Shown here: in pieces, positions 24,546 through 35,500 of the stretch | How the letters are laid out: each line of letters opens with the position of its first letter | How positions within the stretch are numbered: position 1 is the stretch's first letter | Assembly: GCA_022818135.1 (NCBI GenBank) | Contig: JAFMSR010000017.1 | Location: 3,785,476 to 3,849,475 of the forward strand | Origin: Saxidomus purpurata | Taxonomy: Eukaryota > Mollusca > Bivalvia > Venerida > Veneridae | Reading direction: 5' to 3' | DNA length: 64,000 nt | Notes under the pieces: model-generated | What the model was told of the DNA's origin: nothing | The model's input: the letters and a program-made list of their open reading frames with translations, nothing else | The model's database searches: none | Made by a program: the position numbers and the translations under genes

Positions 24546-26290
24546 TCAATTCAAAGGAAACAATTTCGGGTTATGGATAACCCTTAATCCTCTGAAGAGA
24601 AGGAAGAATAAACTTTCAAACCTGGAAGAATTTTGATTCTTGGCCAAATTTACATAGTAGTTTGCCAGTTTCACAAACTCTGTGATTGAAGGACATTGAC
24701 AAATGGCAGGAGGCGAGGACTAAAATGTATATCCATGGGTTAAATACATACCACTGTTTTCTTGTGTGTTCTCATCTAGTTTATTTACTGCAATATATAT
24801 GTAGTTGTTACGTGTACCCATTTTCTTGTCTGTAGATACGTAGACATGAACGTAACGTGCATTTCTGTAACAGAGCATCTTGGTTACTTTTAACAATGTA
24901 GCAAAGTTAAAGAAAAGGAAATTATGGCATTACACACAAAGTCTAGTCAAAGGCTAGTTAAGTATATAAGTATTGTTAAAAGTGAAGTATACCCCGTGCT
25001 AGTATTCACCATCACTAAATGTTAAGCACTGAAACAATAAACAAAAACAAAGAGTGGCTGTAACGTCAGGGATTTAGCCTTAACCCTAAACAGAACCAGT
25101 ACTTTATAGTGCCATGTTTTAAATGTGTACTTGATTTGCTATTTGTAGTGTTTTCTTTTCATTATAATGTAGACATTGTGAACAGTCTCAGTTCTCTATG
25201 TATGTTCACATGATATGTAGTGCATGCTTTGTCTGTGTAATGTTGCTTTCCTTGTCTCCTCTTAGCTTCAGTTATATATACAACATAAGCTTTTGTATTA
25301 CTTTAGGATCAAATAAAAAATTATTTATCTACAAGTGTGTCAGTTGTGCTGAATCTGCGTCCACTTTAAGCTGTGACCCACCCACATGCCATAGTGACCG
25401 GAGTGCTATTCATAGCCAATATGAATATTCAACTTCGTACTTTTGCCCGTGGTTTAACTGAATGTCTATTTGAGACTTTGCAGTATTTTCATTTCTTCCT
25501 TTCTGCTAAATAGTTTCTAGAAGCAATACATGGGACTTTTTAATAAAAAGTATTGATGCCAAGGGTGTTATTGTGAAATTCCCTCGCACTATTGGCCATA
25601 CTAAATCATTCTCTGTTTAGCGTCAGCGGCTGGATAGGTTGGAGGCCCTAGGATCAGAGAAAAAAAACATTTCATCACATTTGCAATCTTGCTGTATGAA
25701 GACATTGATGCCACAATCTATTCGTGAATGGTAAGATATCTCTTCATTAGCATTGTCTCACAGTGAATTTAAGATTTTAAAGGATTTATTTCAGGGTTTA
25801 CTCATATCTGTAACTTTGGTAAAGGTAAAATATACCTCTGACAACCAGTTCCAGAGGGAAAGAATTTTAAAGTTGTAAGAAAAAAACAAAGGGCAACAAC
25901 TCTAGTTACTAAGACAATCTTGACCATATAAAGGACGGCAGTTTACATAACCTTACCATCACTTCTGTGAATAACCTGTACTAGACTCCTATACCTGGTA
26001 GGAACTACCAACTTTCTCACTTTGGTAACAAATAAATACAACAAACACCACTGAACTCATTTTTTTTTACTTTATTTCACATATATTTTTCCAAGACTTG
26101 AGATTTTACCAGTATTATACACATTACATAATAAGTGAAAAAATAAATAAATGATCTCATTATGTTTCTGGTGACATTATTTCTCATATATTCTTGCGGG
26201 ACATTTTATCACCTGGTCGCTAGAGTAAACACCATGGATACTATAAAGCAGTCTCATAAAAATCGTACCCAATGAAAACAACTTATGGTA
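24546..26290. other. Intergenic DNA, nothing recognised
   Basis: The + strand ORF at 25198-25461 is AT-rich with a hydrophobic start and no recognisable domain. No tRNA, rRNA or transposon signature found. Confidence 0.4.
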
Positions 26291-26295
26291 GTGCC

Positions 26296-26480
26296 CGACA
26301 ACAGCATATCTAGGATAGACTGATCCGTCTTTCAATTTAATTGTTCAAAAGGGTGTTTACTGAAGTTCTACTGACTGAATAGTAAATAGCATATATCATT
26401 ATTAGATCTGATCATGATCTGCACTGGTTGTAAAGGCAGATGCCCCTGTTGTGACCAGGTTAAGGGTTAGTGTCTGTTCA
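26296..26480 (+). repeat. Dispersed repeat, copy 2 (TCTGATCATGATCTGCACT family)
   Basis: Contains CAAAAGGGTGTTTACTGAAG, TGACTGAATAGTAAATAGCA and TCTGATCATGATCTGCACTG, then GACCAGGTTAAGGGTTAG. The order is the reverse complement of copy 1 at 13433-13570, so the copies are in opposite orientations. Confidence 0.6.
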
Positions 26481-27589
26481 CAAGGTAAGACGTCAAAATC
26501 CACCAAAACAGCTGGATAATATTTCATACATTGTGTATGTACATACCAAATGTGTTCACCTTAAAATTCCTGTGTTTTCCTAGGATATCACAGACTTTAC
26601 TGAAACTGTTATGCAACACATTGATTATGAATAGCCACTGCATACTTAATTCAAGTCCGATTTCATGATAAAATACCAATGTATTGATGCAAAGCAGTAC
26701 ATAAAACATAAACAACTTGCACAATTTACCAGCCAAGCAAGCAAAATCTGAAATCAGTAGTACAAATACAAATGTATACACAACTGTTGTTTTTTTATGT
26801 TAAGTACATGGCAAAACATATCATGACCTCTAAATTTCTTTCTCAGACTGTCTAGTATTATTTTCCACACTAAGTTCACCCCCACCTACAAGTCATCCAC
26901 CCCTAAAAAAACCTGAATGTTTGTGACCAGAACAGGACACATTGCACAAGCGGATAAATGAAGGATTCCAATGTTAGATAACATTAACTAATTTATCACA
27001 GTGGTCTGGCCTCTGTATTTCTGGTTCCTTGTCTAGCCAGAGTTTAACCACTCGGAACCAGCAAGGAATTTGATAAGGGAACCAGGAAGGAACCTGTTAT
27101 ATTAAGGAACCATCAAGGAACCCGATTAGGGAACCAGCACAGACACTGATAAGGGACATAAAAGGTCAAGAAATGAAATTATTTGTATCTACAAAAGCCG
27201 TCTGTTTGTAACAAAAAGTTCTCCAAAACAACCTACCGATACTAAATACCCAAGGAATACTTTTAACAACAGACGTTTGAAAGGAACTTTAATAACTCGT
27301 GTAACAAATCAAATCAAGACAGTATTTGTTTATTTAATAGTAATCTGTACACAACTTATGCTTTTATCCCCACTGTCAATATGTAGAGTATTAGTACACA
27401 GCTCATATTATATGCAACACAAGCATATAAATGTCTGCTATGGATTTCATACACGGTACTCAGCATATTGTTTGCATATATAATTCTTGGAAAGACTAGA
27501 ACTCCATTGACTCTTGGAAAAGATCAGCAACAAGTTGTGAATACTTAATATAGCTGTACTTTAAAACGTATTACAATAGAGCACACTGT

Positions 27590-27717
27590 AAAACTATGTC
27601 AAAACAAGCAGAACTTACTATGTCAAAACTAACCAGTTTTACTATGTTAAAAAATCTTCACTATATCAAAACAAGTTTTACTATGTTAAAACAAGCTTCA
27701 CTAATTCAAAAAGGTTT
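27590..27717 (+). repeat. 20-bp minisatellite, left part
   Basis: Diverged copies of a unit like AAAACAAGTTTCACTATGTC. The array is interrupted by the element at 27718-28856 and continues, much better preserved, from 28857. Confidence 0.75.
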
Positions 27718-28856
27718 ACCCCCAAAAGGATTGCTTTATAAACTGAAGAAGTTGTAGTAACAAAACCTGCAAACAAACTAAAAAGAGATATTGTTCTTAG
27801 CAGTTCCTCCATTGTGCTGACCATTGTATGAAGTTGTATTGAATTCCAACTTGCAGTTTTCGAAAAAGCTCCAGACAGGGAAAAGTAACAAAGGGCAATA
27901 ACCCTGTAATTAGTCAAGATGGAGTTATGGTTCCGTGCACGCACTTCCTCTCAATGTGCTTGACCATTGTATGAAGTTGTATGAATTCCAACCAGAAGTT
28001 TTCAAGTTATGCTCCGGACAAGGAAAAGTAACAAAGGGTAAAACTCTGTAATGAGTCAAGATGGAGTTATGGTTCCTGTGCACTGCACTTCCTCTAAATG
28101 TACTTGACCATTGTATGAGGTTGTACTGAATTCCAACTAGTAGTTTTCAAGTTATGCTTCGGACAAGGAAAAGTAACAAAGGGCAATAACTCAGTAAATG
28201 CTCCAGATAGAGTTATAGTTCTTGTACACTGCACTTCCTCTGAGGTGCTGATCATTGTATGAAGTTGTATTGAATTCCAACTAGTAGTTTTCAAGTTATG
28301 CTCCGGACAAGGAAAAGTAACAAAGGGCAATAACTCTGTAATTAGTCAAGATGGAGTAATAGTTCTTGTGCACTGCACTTCCTCTCAATGTGCTGACCAT
28401 TGTATGAAGTTGTATTGAATTCCAACTTGTAGTTTTCAAGTTATGCTTCGGACAAGGAAAAGTAACAAAGGGCAAAACTCTGTAATTAGTCAAGATGGAG
28501 TTATGGTTCTTGTGCACTGCACTTCCTCTCAATGTGCTGATCATTGTATGAAGTTGTATTGAATTCCAACTAGTACTTTTCAAGTTATGCTCCGGACAAG
28601 GAAAAGTAACAAAGGGCAATAACTCTGTAATTAGTCAAGATGGAGTTATAGTTCCGTGCACTGCACTTCCTCTCAATGTGCTTGACCATTGTATGAAGTT
28701 GTATTGAATTCCAACTAGTAGTTTTCAAGTTTGCTCGGACAAGGAAAATGCAACAGACCGACCGACCGAGCCGCCCGCGGGGGGCCGCCCACCCGACCGA
28801 CCGACCAACCACCGGGTGACTCCTATATACCCCCCTAAACTTCGTTTTGGGGGTAT
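27718..28856 (+). mobile_element. Helitron/pearl-like element: 144-bp core array, GACC tract, terminal hairpin
   Basis: GAATTCCAAC marks seven core units at about 27841, 27983, 28129, 28272, 28417, 28561 and 28706 (spacings 142-146 bp). A (GACC)n tract at about 28756-28808 follows, then a hairpin: TATACCCCC (28826-28834) pairs with GGGGGTATA (28849-28857) around a 14-nt loop. Both borders carry AAAAAGGTTT (27708-27717 and 28857-28866). The antisense ORFs here are near-identical to each other because they read the repeat, not because they are genes. Confidence 0.75.
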
Positions 28857-29325
28857 AAAAAGGTTTCACTATGTTAAAACAAGTTTCATCATGTCAAAAC
28901 AAGTTTCACCATGTCAAAACAAGTTTCATCATGCCAAAACAAGCTTCACCATGTCAAAACAAGTTTCACTATGTCAAAACAAGTTTCATTATGACGAAAT
29001 AAGTTTTAGCCTGCCAAAACAAGCTTCACTATGTCAAAACAAGTTTTACAGTGACAAAATAAGCTCCAGTATGGCAAAACAAGCTTCACTACACCAAAAC
29101 AAGTTTTACTATGACAAAACAAGCTTCACTATGTCAAAACAAGTTTTACAGTGACAAAATAAGTTCCAGTATGGCAAAACAAGCTTCACTACACCAAAAC
29201 AAGCTTCACTTGTCAAAACAAGTTTTACTATGACAAAATAAGTTTCAGTTTGTCAAAACAAGCTACATTATGTCAAAACAAAGTTCACTATGTCAAAAGA
29301 AACTACAATTTGTTAAAAGACAGGT
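28857..29325 (+). repeat. 20-bp minisatellite, right part
   Basis: About 22 tandem copies of AACAAGTTTCACTATGTCAA, with variants such as AAGCTTCACTACACC. There are no unique spacers, so this is not a CRISPR array. It stays open in one frame for 112 codons because 60 bp (three units) is a whole number of codons. Confidence 0.9.
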
Positions 29326-31005
29326 TTCCAGCAAACATCTGAGACAATATTGGACCCATTTTTTTAAATAAATCTAAAACTATATTTTAGGGATAAAATT
29401 CATGATTTTACCTCTCAGAATTCAGGTATGTACGGAGGCAAACTATTAGCAAAATCTATTTGCAGTGAAGTTGTCAGCATTATTGAGCATTATTAATAAC
29501 ATTTTTCTGTAGAAACAATACCAGTATTCAACAGAGTGAAAAAAGTCAGGAGAAACCTAAACATTGAAGTGAACTGAAGACTGGTTGAAATATCAGAAAA
29601 TCTAAAAACTGTCCAAATTTGATAATATTGCCCTTTATCTTTTAAGACAAGAAAATAGTATAAAAAAGGGCCATTTCTAGGAATTTCATGTCTTTGTGTA
29701 AGAAAGTTGGCATCTTTTTGCTAAGGACAGGGTTCTAGAACTAGTTGTTCCCTAGAATGATGGTTAGGTAGTTGGTCATCTGAAAACTTCTACCGAGATT
29801 TAATAAAGAAAATTTAATGCAAAATACATTTTTTATACCACTGGTCGATTCAGATATGAAATATTGGAATCATTATAATGAAATCTATAACATAGGTTGT
29901 ACATAATTTGCCACGGATCTTCGCGGCTTACCAATGTCACTGTTGTAGCTTTAATATGGTGTATATCTATGTATGCAAACACTGCTACTTTGAATTGAAA
30001 TTTAACAATCTCTTTCCAGCATGAAATAAATATAATTGTTGCGAGATCCGGTATAAGTTCTAGTCTATCTAATTTCTTGAACACCAAAATAAGTTATTTC
30101 GTCACCTATATAAATATCACCTATGTTTACTGCATGAAATATATTCCCAACAAACATTCTATATATAGTATGTATATACACAAATTGTGTAGTTAAATAA
30201 CAAAGCATCGAGTGACACACTTACTCATAAAATGGCAAAATATCTCTTCTGCATAAAAAGTAAATGATAAACACATTTTGAGGGTAGATCATGAAACTAT
30301 TGTATCTGCATATAACCAAATAAGCAGATACATTAGTTTCATGAACAACCCTTCAAACTCTTCCACAACAAGTAAATTGTAAATAATTACTCATATATAC
30401 TCCAAGAAAGTAAATAGAATTTATAATGACATGATTTCTATCAAAACAATATCTTACTCATATAACTGCCATTTTGTTGACTTCTTTTAAAAACATCACA
30501 GGTGTCTGATAAATCGGTTATATACTCAGCTGGAATGTGACTTTTATAGAAAGATTTTCATCTAATATAGTAATATCAAGTCTATGTATGTAATGATTTA
30601 GTTCGCAGAGTATTCCTCAACTGTTTATTTCATTGTGTACATTACCTTAGTCTTTTATATCTGTTTCAAAAACCTCTCTAGATTGTTAACCACTGCATTA
30701 TCCTACATTACTATAATATATACAACATACAAACAATTGCAAACCAAGATGAATCATAACTACACATTAAAGTATAAATCATTTTTAACAGGACTTGATC
30801 TGTCTTTCTCAGTTAAACAAAGAGGGATAATATACACTGAAAATTATGCAATAAACAATGTTCTGATGCACGCAGCCATGGACCCATAGTGCCAAATGAT
30901 GTGAAGACAATGTATGTGTAGAAAATAATCTTTGCATTTATTCACCTTTTTGTAATATCTGGTCATGTTAGAAATAAAAAAAATCCTTTTTTTATTTTAG
31001 CTCGC
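29326..31005. other. Intergenic or 3' flank DNA
   Basis: No exon recognised on either strand. The one structured object is an imperfect hairpin at 30276-30360, listed separately. Confidence 0.4.
30276..30360. repeat. Imperfect inverted repeat (hairpin)
   Basis: CATGAAACTATTGTATCTGC (30290-30309) pairs with 30324-30343 at 19 of 20 positions across a 14-nt loop. Weaker pairing continues outward through GAGGGTAGAT / ACAACCCTTC. It resembles the inner palindrome of the MITE at 40872-41115, which also begins TTGAGGGTTGA. Confidence 0.7.
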
Positions 31006-31009
31006 TTGT

Positions 31010-31142
31010 GAAGAAAGCTTGTAGCTTATCCAGTCACTCTCGAGTCCGCTTCCTGGAAAAACCAGTACTGGTGTCATATGAGGAGGTATGGTCATGACCC
31101 CAGTGGGGCTCGAACCCGCAACCTCCGGGATGAGTGACAGAC
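31010..31142 (-). mobile_element. tRNA-derived SINE, minus strand
   Basis: On the minus strand the head has a B box GGGTTCGAGCCCC (near 31104-31117) preceded by GTCACTCATCCCGGAGG. The body continues through CAGTACTGGTTTTTCCAGG and CTCGAGAGTGACTGG. Confidence 0.55.
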
Positions 31143-32397
31143 ACCACTGCTTATATACATGTAATCATATATGTAAACCATGTGATTAATATTTTATGCA
31201 TAAATATGTATAGCATATGTGTTTAATACTGTACACAAGCTCTATGCAGAACTAGGACCATTCCCATTGCAATAGTACACACTGTATACCAAGCCTACAA
31301 AATGCCTGAAAATTGCTACTAAGTATTTTTTTTCAAAATAAATAATGAATGTCATTAAACATATTATTTCTATAAGGCTCCCTACCGTTGCCGTGTATTT
31401 CTATTAAGTATATGTACATGTCAATAAAACCATTAAATTCAACCCTCAGTTTTACCTTTTCATAAAGACATATAATTTCAGACTGATCACTCAGTCGCAT
31501 ATTGAAATATACACACTCATACATGCCATGCAACATTTTCTCTACTCACATCTTCAGTACACTATCACAAGAAACTGGGTAAACTCCTATACCTCTGGTA
31601 TTAACAACGTATCAAATAACAATCTATATCACATCACCAAAATAAACTCCCAAGGCAATCTTACTGCAAATCTCTCAATGATGTTTTACATATAAACCGA
31701 AAGTTTTCATGCCAAACCTTCAGGTATATAAACCATAAACATCATGAACATGATCTACAGTAAAGACTGAATATTGATACCACTATAATAAAACCCTTGG
31801 CCCGTATAGAATAACTTCTCTATCATTCCAATACAAATGTTGCACAGTCTACCTGGCTCAGAGGCCATTGCAACTGGTATGACACCAACAATCTTTTAAA
31901 AATGCTTTTAATGTCAAAGGAGAAAATTTATTGCCCTATGGAGCCTGTATGTAAAATGACAGTGCTACAGACTTTAGCTAAGCAAGTCCAAGATACACTA
32001 ACTCACTTCAAATTTTCAGAATTTCGCTATTTTCTTTTTAATCTTTTTCTTTTTTTTGAGTAGATTTGTCAATTTTTAACTCTTTTTCACCCAAATCAGC
32101 GAAGTTTTCTCACTATCTTATACATGTCTACAGACTCTTCACTTATTTGTTCACACTCCTATCCTAGCTGACAATATCTCCTTTACAATACATTTACCAT
32201 TGTGCGATTTTTATGTATATGTCTTAACATTTTACTCTCTACCTGTACAATGATAAAGAAGCTATTTCATACAAAGTCAGATAAAAAAAGGAAAGTTCTA
32301 AAGAAGTAGTTATTTACATTTATAATGTAAAACTCTCAATATTTATTTTTATTTGTCGACACATCCCATCTCCAGGGACTCATAACATATTAGCACT
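31143..32397 (-). other. Probable TM9SF1 3' UTR and flank
   Basis: Minus-strand AATAAA signals lie at 32342-32347 and 32348-32353, only about 50 nt after the TM9SF1 stop. A short UTR is possible; use of more distal signals cannot be excluded. No other feature seen. Confidence 0.4.
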
Positions 32398-32599
32398 TCA
32401 GTCCATCTTCAAGTTGACGTAGATGTATCTAACAAATGTCAATGACGCGAAGAATGAAACAGTTCCCAGCATCAGAAAGAAGACGTAACAGGTAAGTGCC
32501 GTGTAGCCGAAGAATTCAATACTCTGTAGCAGCCCCGACATGTTTGATCGTTTGTAGTAATAAAACAGCGCGTACAGGAACACAAATACACCAGTCGAC
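32398..32599 (-). CDS. TM9SF1: TM9SF1 exon 14 with stop codon
   Basis: 202 nt including TGA at 32398-32400. Encodes two final helices ([18 protein letters not shown] onward) and ends [11 protein letters not shown]. The KMD end is the retention signal noted for the whole gene. Confidence 0.97.
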
Positions 32600-35500
32600 C
32601 TGAAATCCACACGAAAATTTGTTCATACAGTTGCCATTAATTCATAAACCTAAGTTTACGAGACTTTTCTTCAACATCAGTGCCTCAATCTAACACTGTA
32701 TCATTTACTTATTTCATTGGTTTTTCAATTACTTACATCAGATTAAACATAATTAAATGACCTAAGAATAGTCAGCCCCCTGACAAATGACTGCTTAATG
32801 GATGCCATTAAAGTCCCAGGATCTTTTTGAATTTACTGATATTGTAAATAAATATACTGATAGGATAATGATAGAACCATGTTCTATTCATTCTAAAACA
32901 ATGTTGACATATATTGCTTTTTCATGAAAAAGAGTTGCCAGGAAGCTTTGTATTTTTTGCAATATCATTGAAAAAAATACTGCTCTATATTTCTAACATA
33001 AACATAGATTTAAAAAGTAAAGTTATGAATGTTTTTGGTACAAATAAAGGTCATTTCTGCCGAAAAGACATCTTTTTTTGTACAATAAGAGCTACTTGTC
33101 AATGTGGTCCTGGGACAAAACAGTCTTCAAAATAATAAGTATCAAATAGGGACATTTTTAAAAGGATCATGGTTGGAAGAAAATTTACCCAGCACTGAAG
33201 ATAGATCTCCACCACCAACGATAATCTTCTGCGGAGAGTTGAAAGTAGGTCAATGCCACGGAGATACACGCAGTCACACTCAGAAGAATTCCAAATACAA
33301 TGAACAAGATCCCATACAGTGTGTATTGCTCACGTCCCCACAGGGTTGCAAATATATAATACAACTCTACAGAAATGGCACTGAAATATAAAGAGTGAAA
33401 ATTTTGCTGAAAACGCTTTAAAACTACATGCGACTTCTTTGAATTCTCTTTGGGTTTTTAAGCCCTTTTAGAAGTATTTCTGTAAGTTTCCCAAGCCAGT
33501 ATTTTCAAACCAACTGTTGAAAACCACCAACTTTCTCACAGCTTGACCAGTTTAAGCATACACCTGGATCTAATAGTCACTTTCCTTGAGTAGTTAGAAT
33601 TGCAACCTCCTAAGCGAAAGTTTTTATATTTATGAAAAACTGGAGTTTGTTTTTCACAAAAAAAACCCATATGTCTCCCAATCCTAAGACCTTGACCCTG
33701 AATTATGATATACACAACTAGACTTCATACTGATGCTTCCTGCCAAGTTTTATGAAAATCCAGCAAAGAGTATAAAAGAAAGACAGGCAGACAGACAGCA
33801 CTGAATCTATCTATATATCTCCACATCACTTCTGGAGACATAATTATGTTTTCTCAAGTTTCTCTCTTAGTATGTAAATATCACAAGCAAACATGGACAC
33901 ATTAATCGTAATTTAATGGAACAGTTTTACATGTACATACATGTACGTACATACATGTATATTAATTTCTTTCATCTCCTTAACATTGAATCCAGAGATA
34001 CTGGTTTGACTATTATGTCAAGCCCAAGATACAAGTACCATGCAATACAGTGATAACTTCTACACAATAAAGAATGTTTTACCCCCACTATACACTGTAC
34101 TCTCAGATAAAGCAATGTAAGATTTTAGATCTTTACCTGAAGGGCAGGAAACCACCGACCATGCAATGAGCAAAAGACGACCTGTACAAGGGTACAGAGG
34201 GAATTTCACGAGAAATATTTTTCGTTCTGCATGGAGCATCAAAGCCATTAGCCCAGTTTTTACCAAAAATTCCTCCTATCACAGTTAATGGATACCCAAC
34301 TGAAAATAAAACAAACAGAACATTCTTTCACAATATGAAAAAAACTTTATCTGCATTAACTTAATGTCTTCTTTTTTCTTGAGGTTCAACAATCATTTCA
34401 ATAGTATTTCATTTATCAATAGGTCAGCATTTTACTGAACCATCTTTGCTGGGAAGGATCTGTACTAAATAACCATCTTCAATAAGGAACTGCCAACTCT
34501 TTATCATATATAGTCAGGCTGTTAGTGCGGCTTGAACCCGTGACTCTCAGTCAATGAGAGGTGTAGTGTTTTCAAGGTATCAACTTTTAACAACTCAACT
34601 ACATACGTTGGAGGTACGTTTATAATTTTGGACATAAGCCAATATCTATCATTTTTTTTTAAATTAGAGTTACCTCGTATACAGAAATTCTTAATGATTT
34701 CATTCTGTCTATAAGTATAGACTATGTATCTACTATTTTCTATAGGACTTTAAATTCTAAAGGTAAAACAATGTCAATTCCAGTGATTTCATTCCAGCAA
34801 ACTTTAACAAATTGACCACAGAGGCGGGCTATGAATGTTTTTGCACACTCTCCTTGAGAATGGAGTACCTGTATATGCACATGCATATAAACACAAGGAG
34901 AAATGGTTACTAACCAAACATCCATAGACACATCAGTAGTACAATCGTGCCAAATGGTAACGCCTGTGTCGTACCATATCCCCAGGCCACCGTGTTAATC
35001 AGTGCCCAGACCAGGAAGAATGGAACTGAAATATTCAAATACATGCCATTATTATTCAAATGTTTCACAAACATTGCAACATAAATAATGAATATTTACA
35101 CATGCCATTAACACACAAATGTATGACATGAATAATTACACATAAGCAATGGACATTACACATATCTCACTTACACTCAAATGTAGCACATGAATATTAT
35201 ATGTGTGCTATGAATATTTGTACACGAGTCATGATTGCCAAAAATATATCCTACGAAGAAGTAAATTCAAATTAATTTCTCTTGAACTTGTCAGTGGTTT
35301 ATTTCAGCAACAATATTTGTTTCCCCCCGTCAATCATAATGACAACAGGAAGTGTCAGCAGCCCTGACGGCAAATGGTTGCGGCCTAGCAACCAGTACAA
35401 ACCACAATCAGCTGGTACATCTGTACTTTACAGTTGTGATATGCAGTGTTCATCGTTCAGTCAGTAAACTCCTAGCAGTTACCCTTTCATTGAAAGATTT

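Noticed and set aside
27681..28869. Family of near-identical minus-strand ORFs with MPFVTFPCPEHNLK
   Set aside because: They are successive reads of the 144-bp tandem core, without start context, splice sites or independent conservation.
28816..29154. 112-codon repetitive ORF (KQVS/NKF repeats)
   Set aside because: It is the 20-bp minisatellite read in a frame that happens to lack stops; three units make 60 bp, so the peptide repeats every 20 residues.
28857..29325. CRISPR-like regular 20-bp repeat
   Set aside because: Units are directly adjacent with no unique spacers, in a eukaryotic genome; this is a minisatellite.
33104..33391. 95-codon + strand ORF
   Set aside because: It is the antisense shadow of TM9SF1 exon 13, whose minus-strand reading matches the family.
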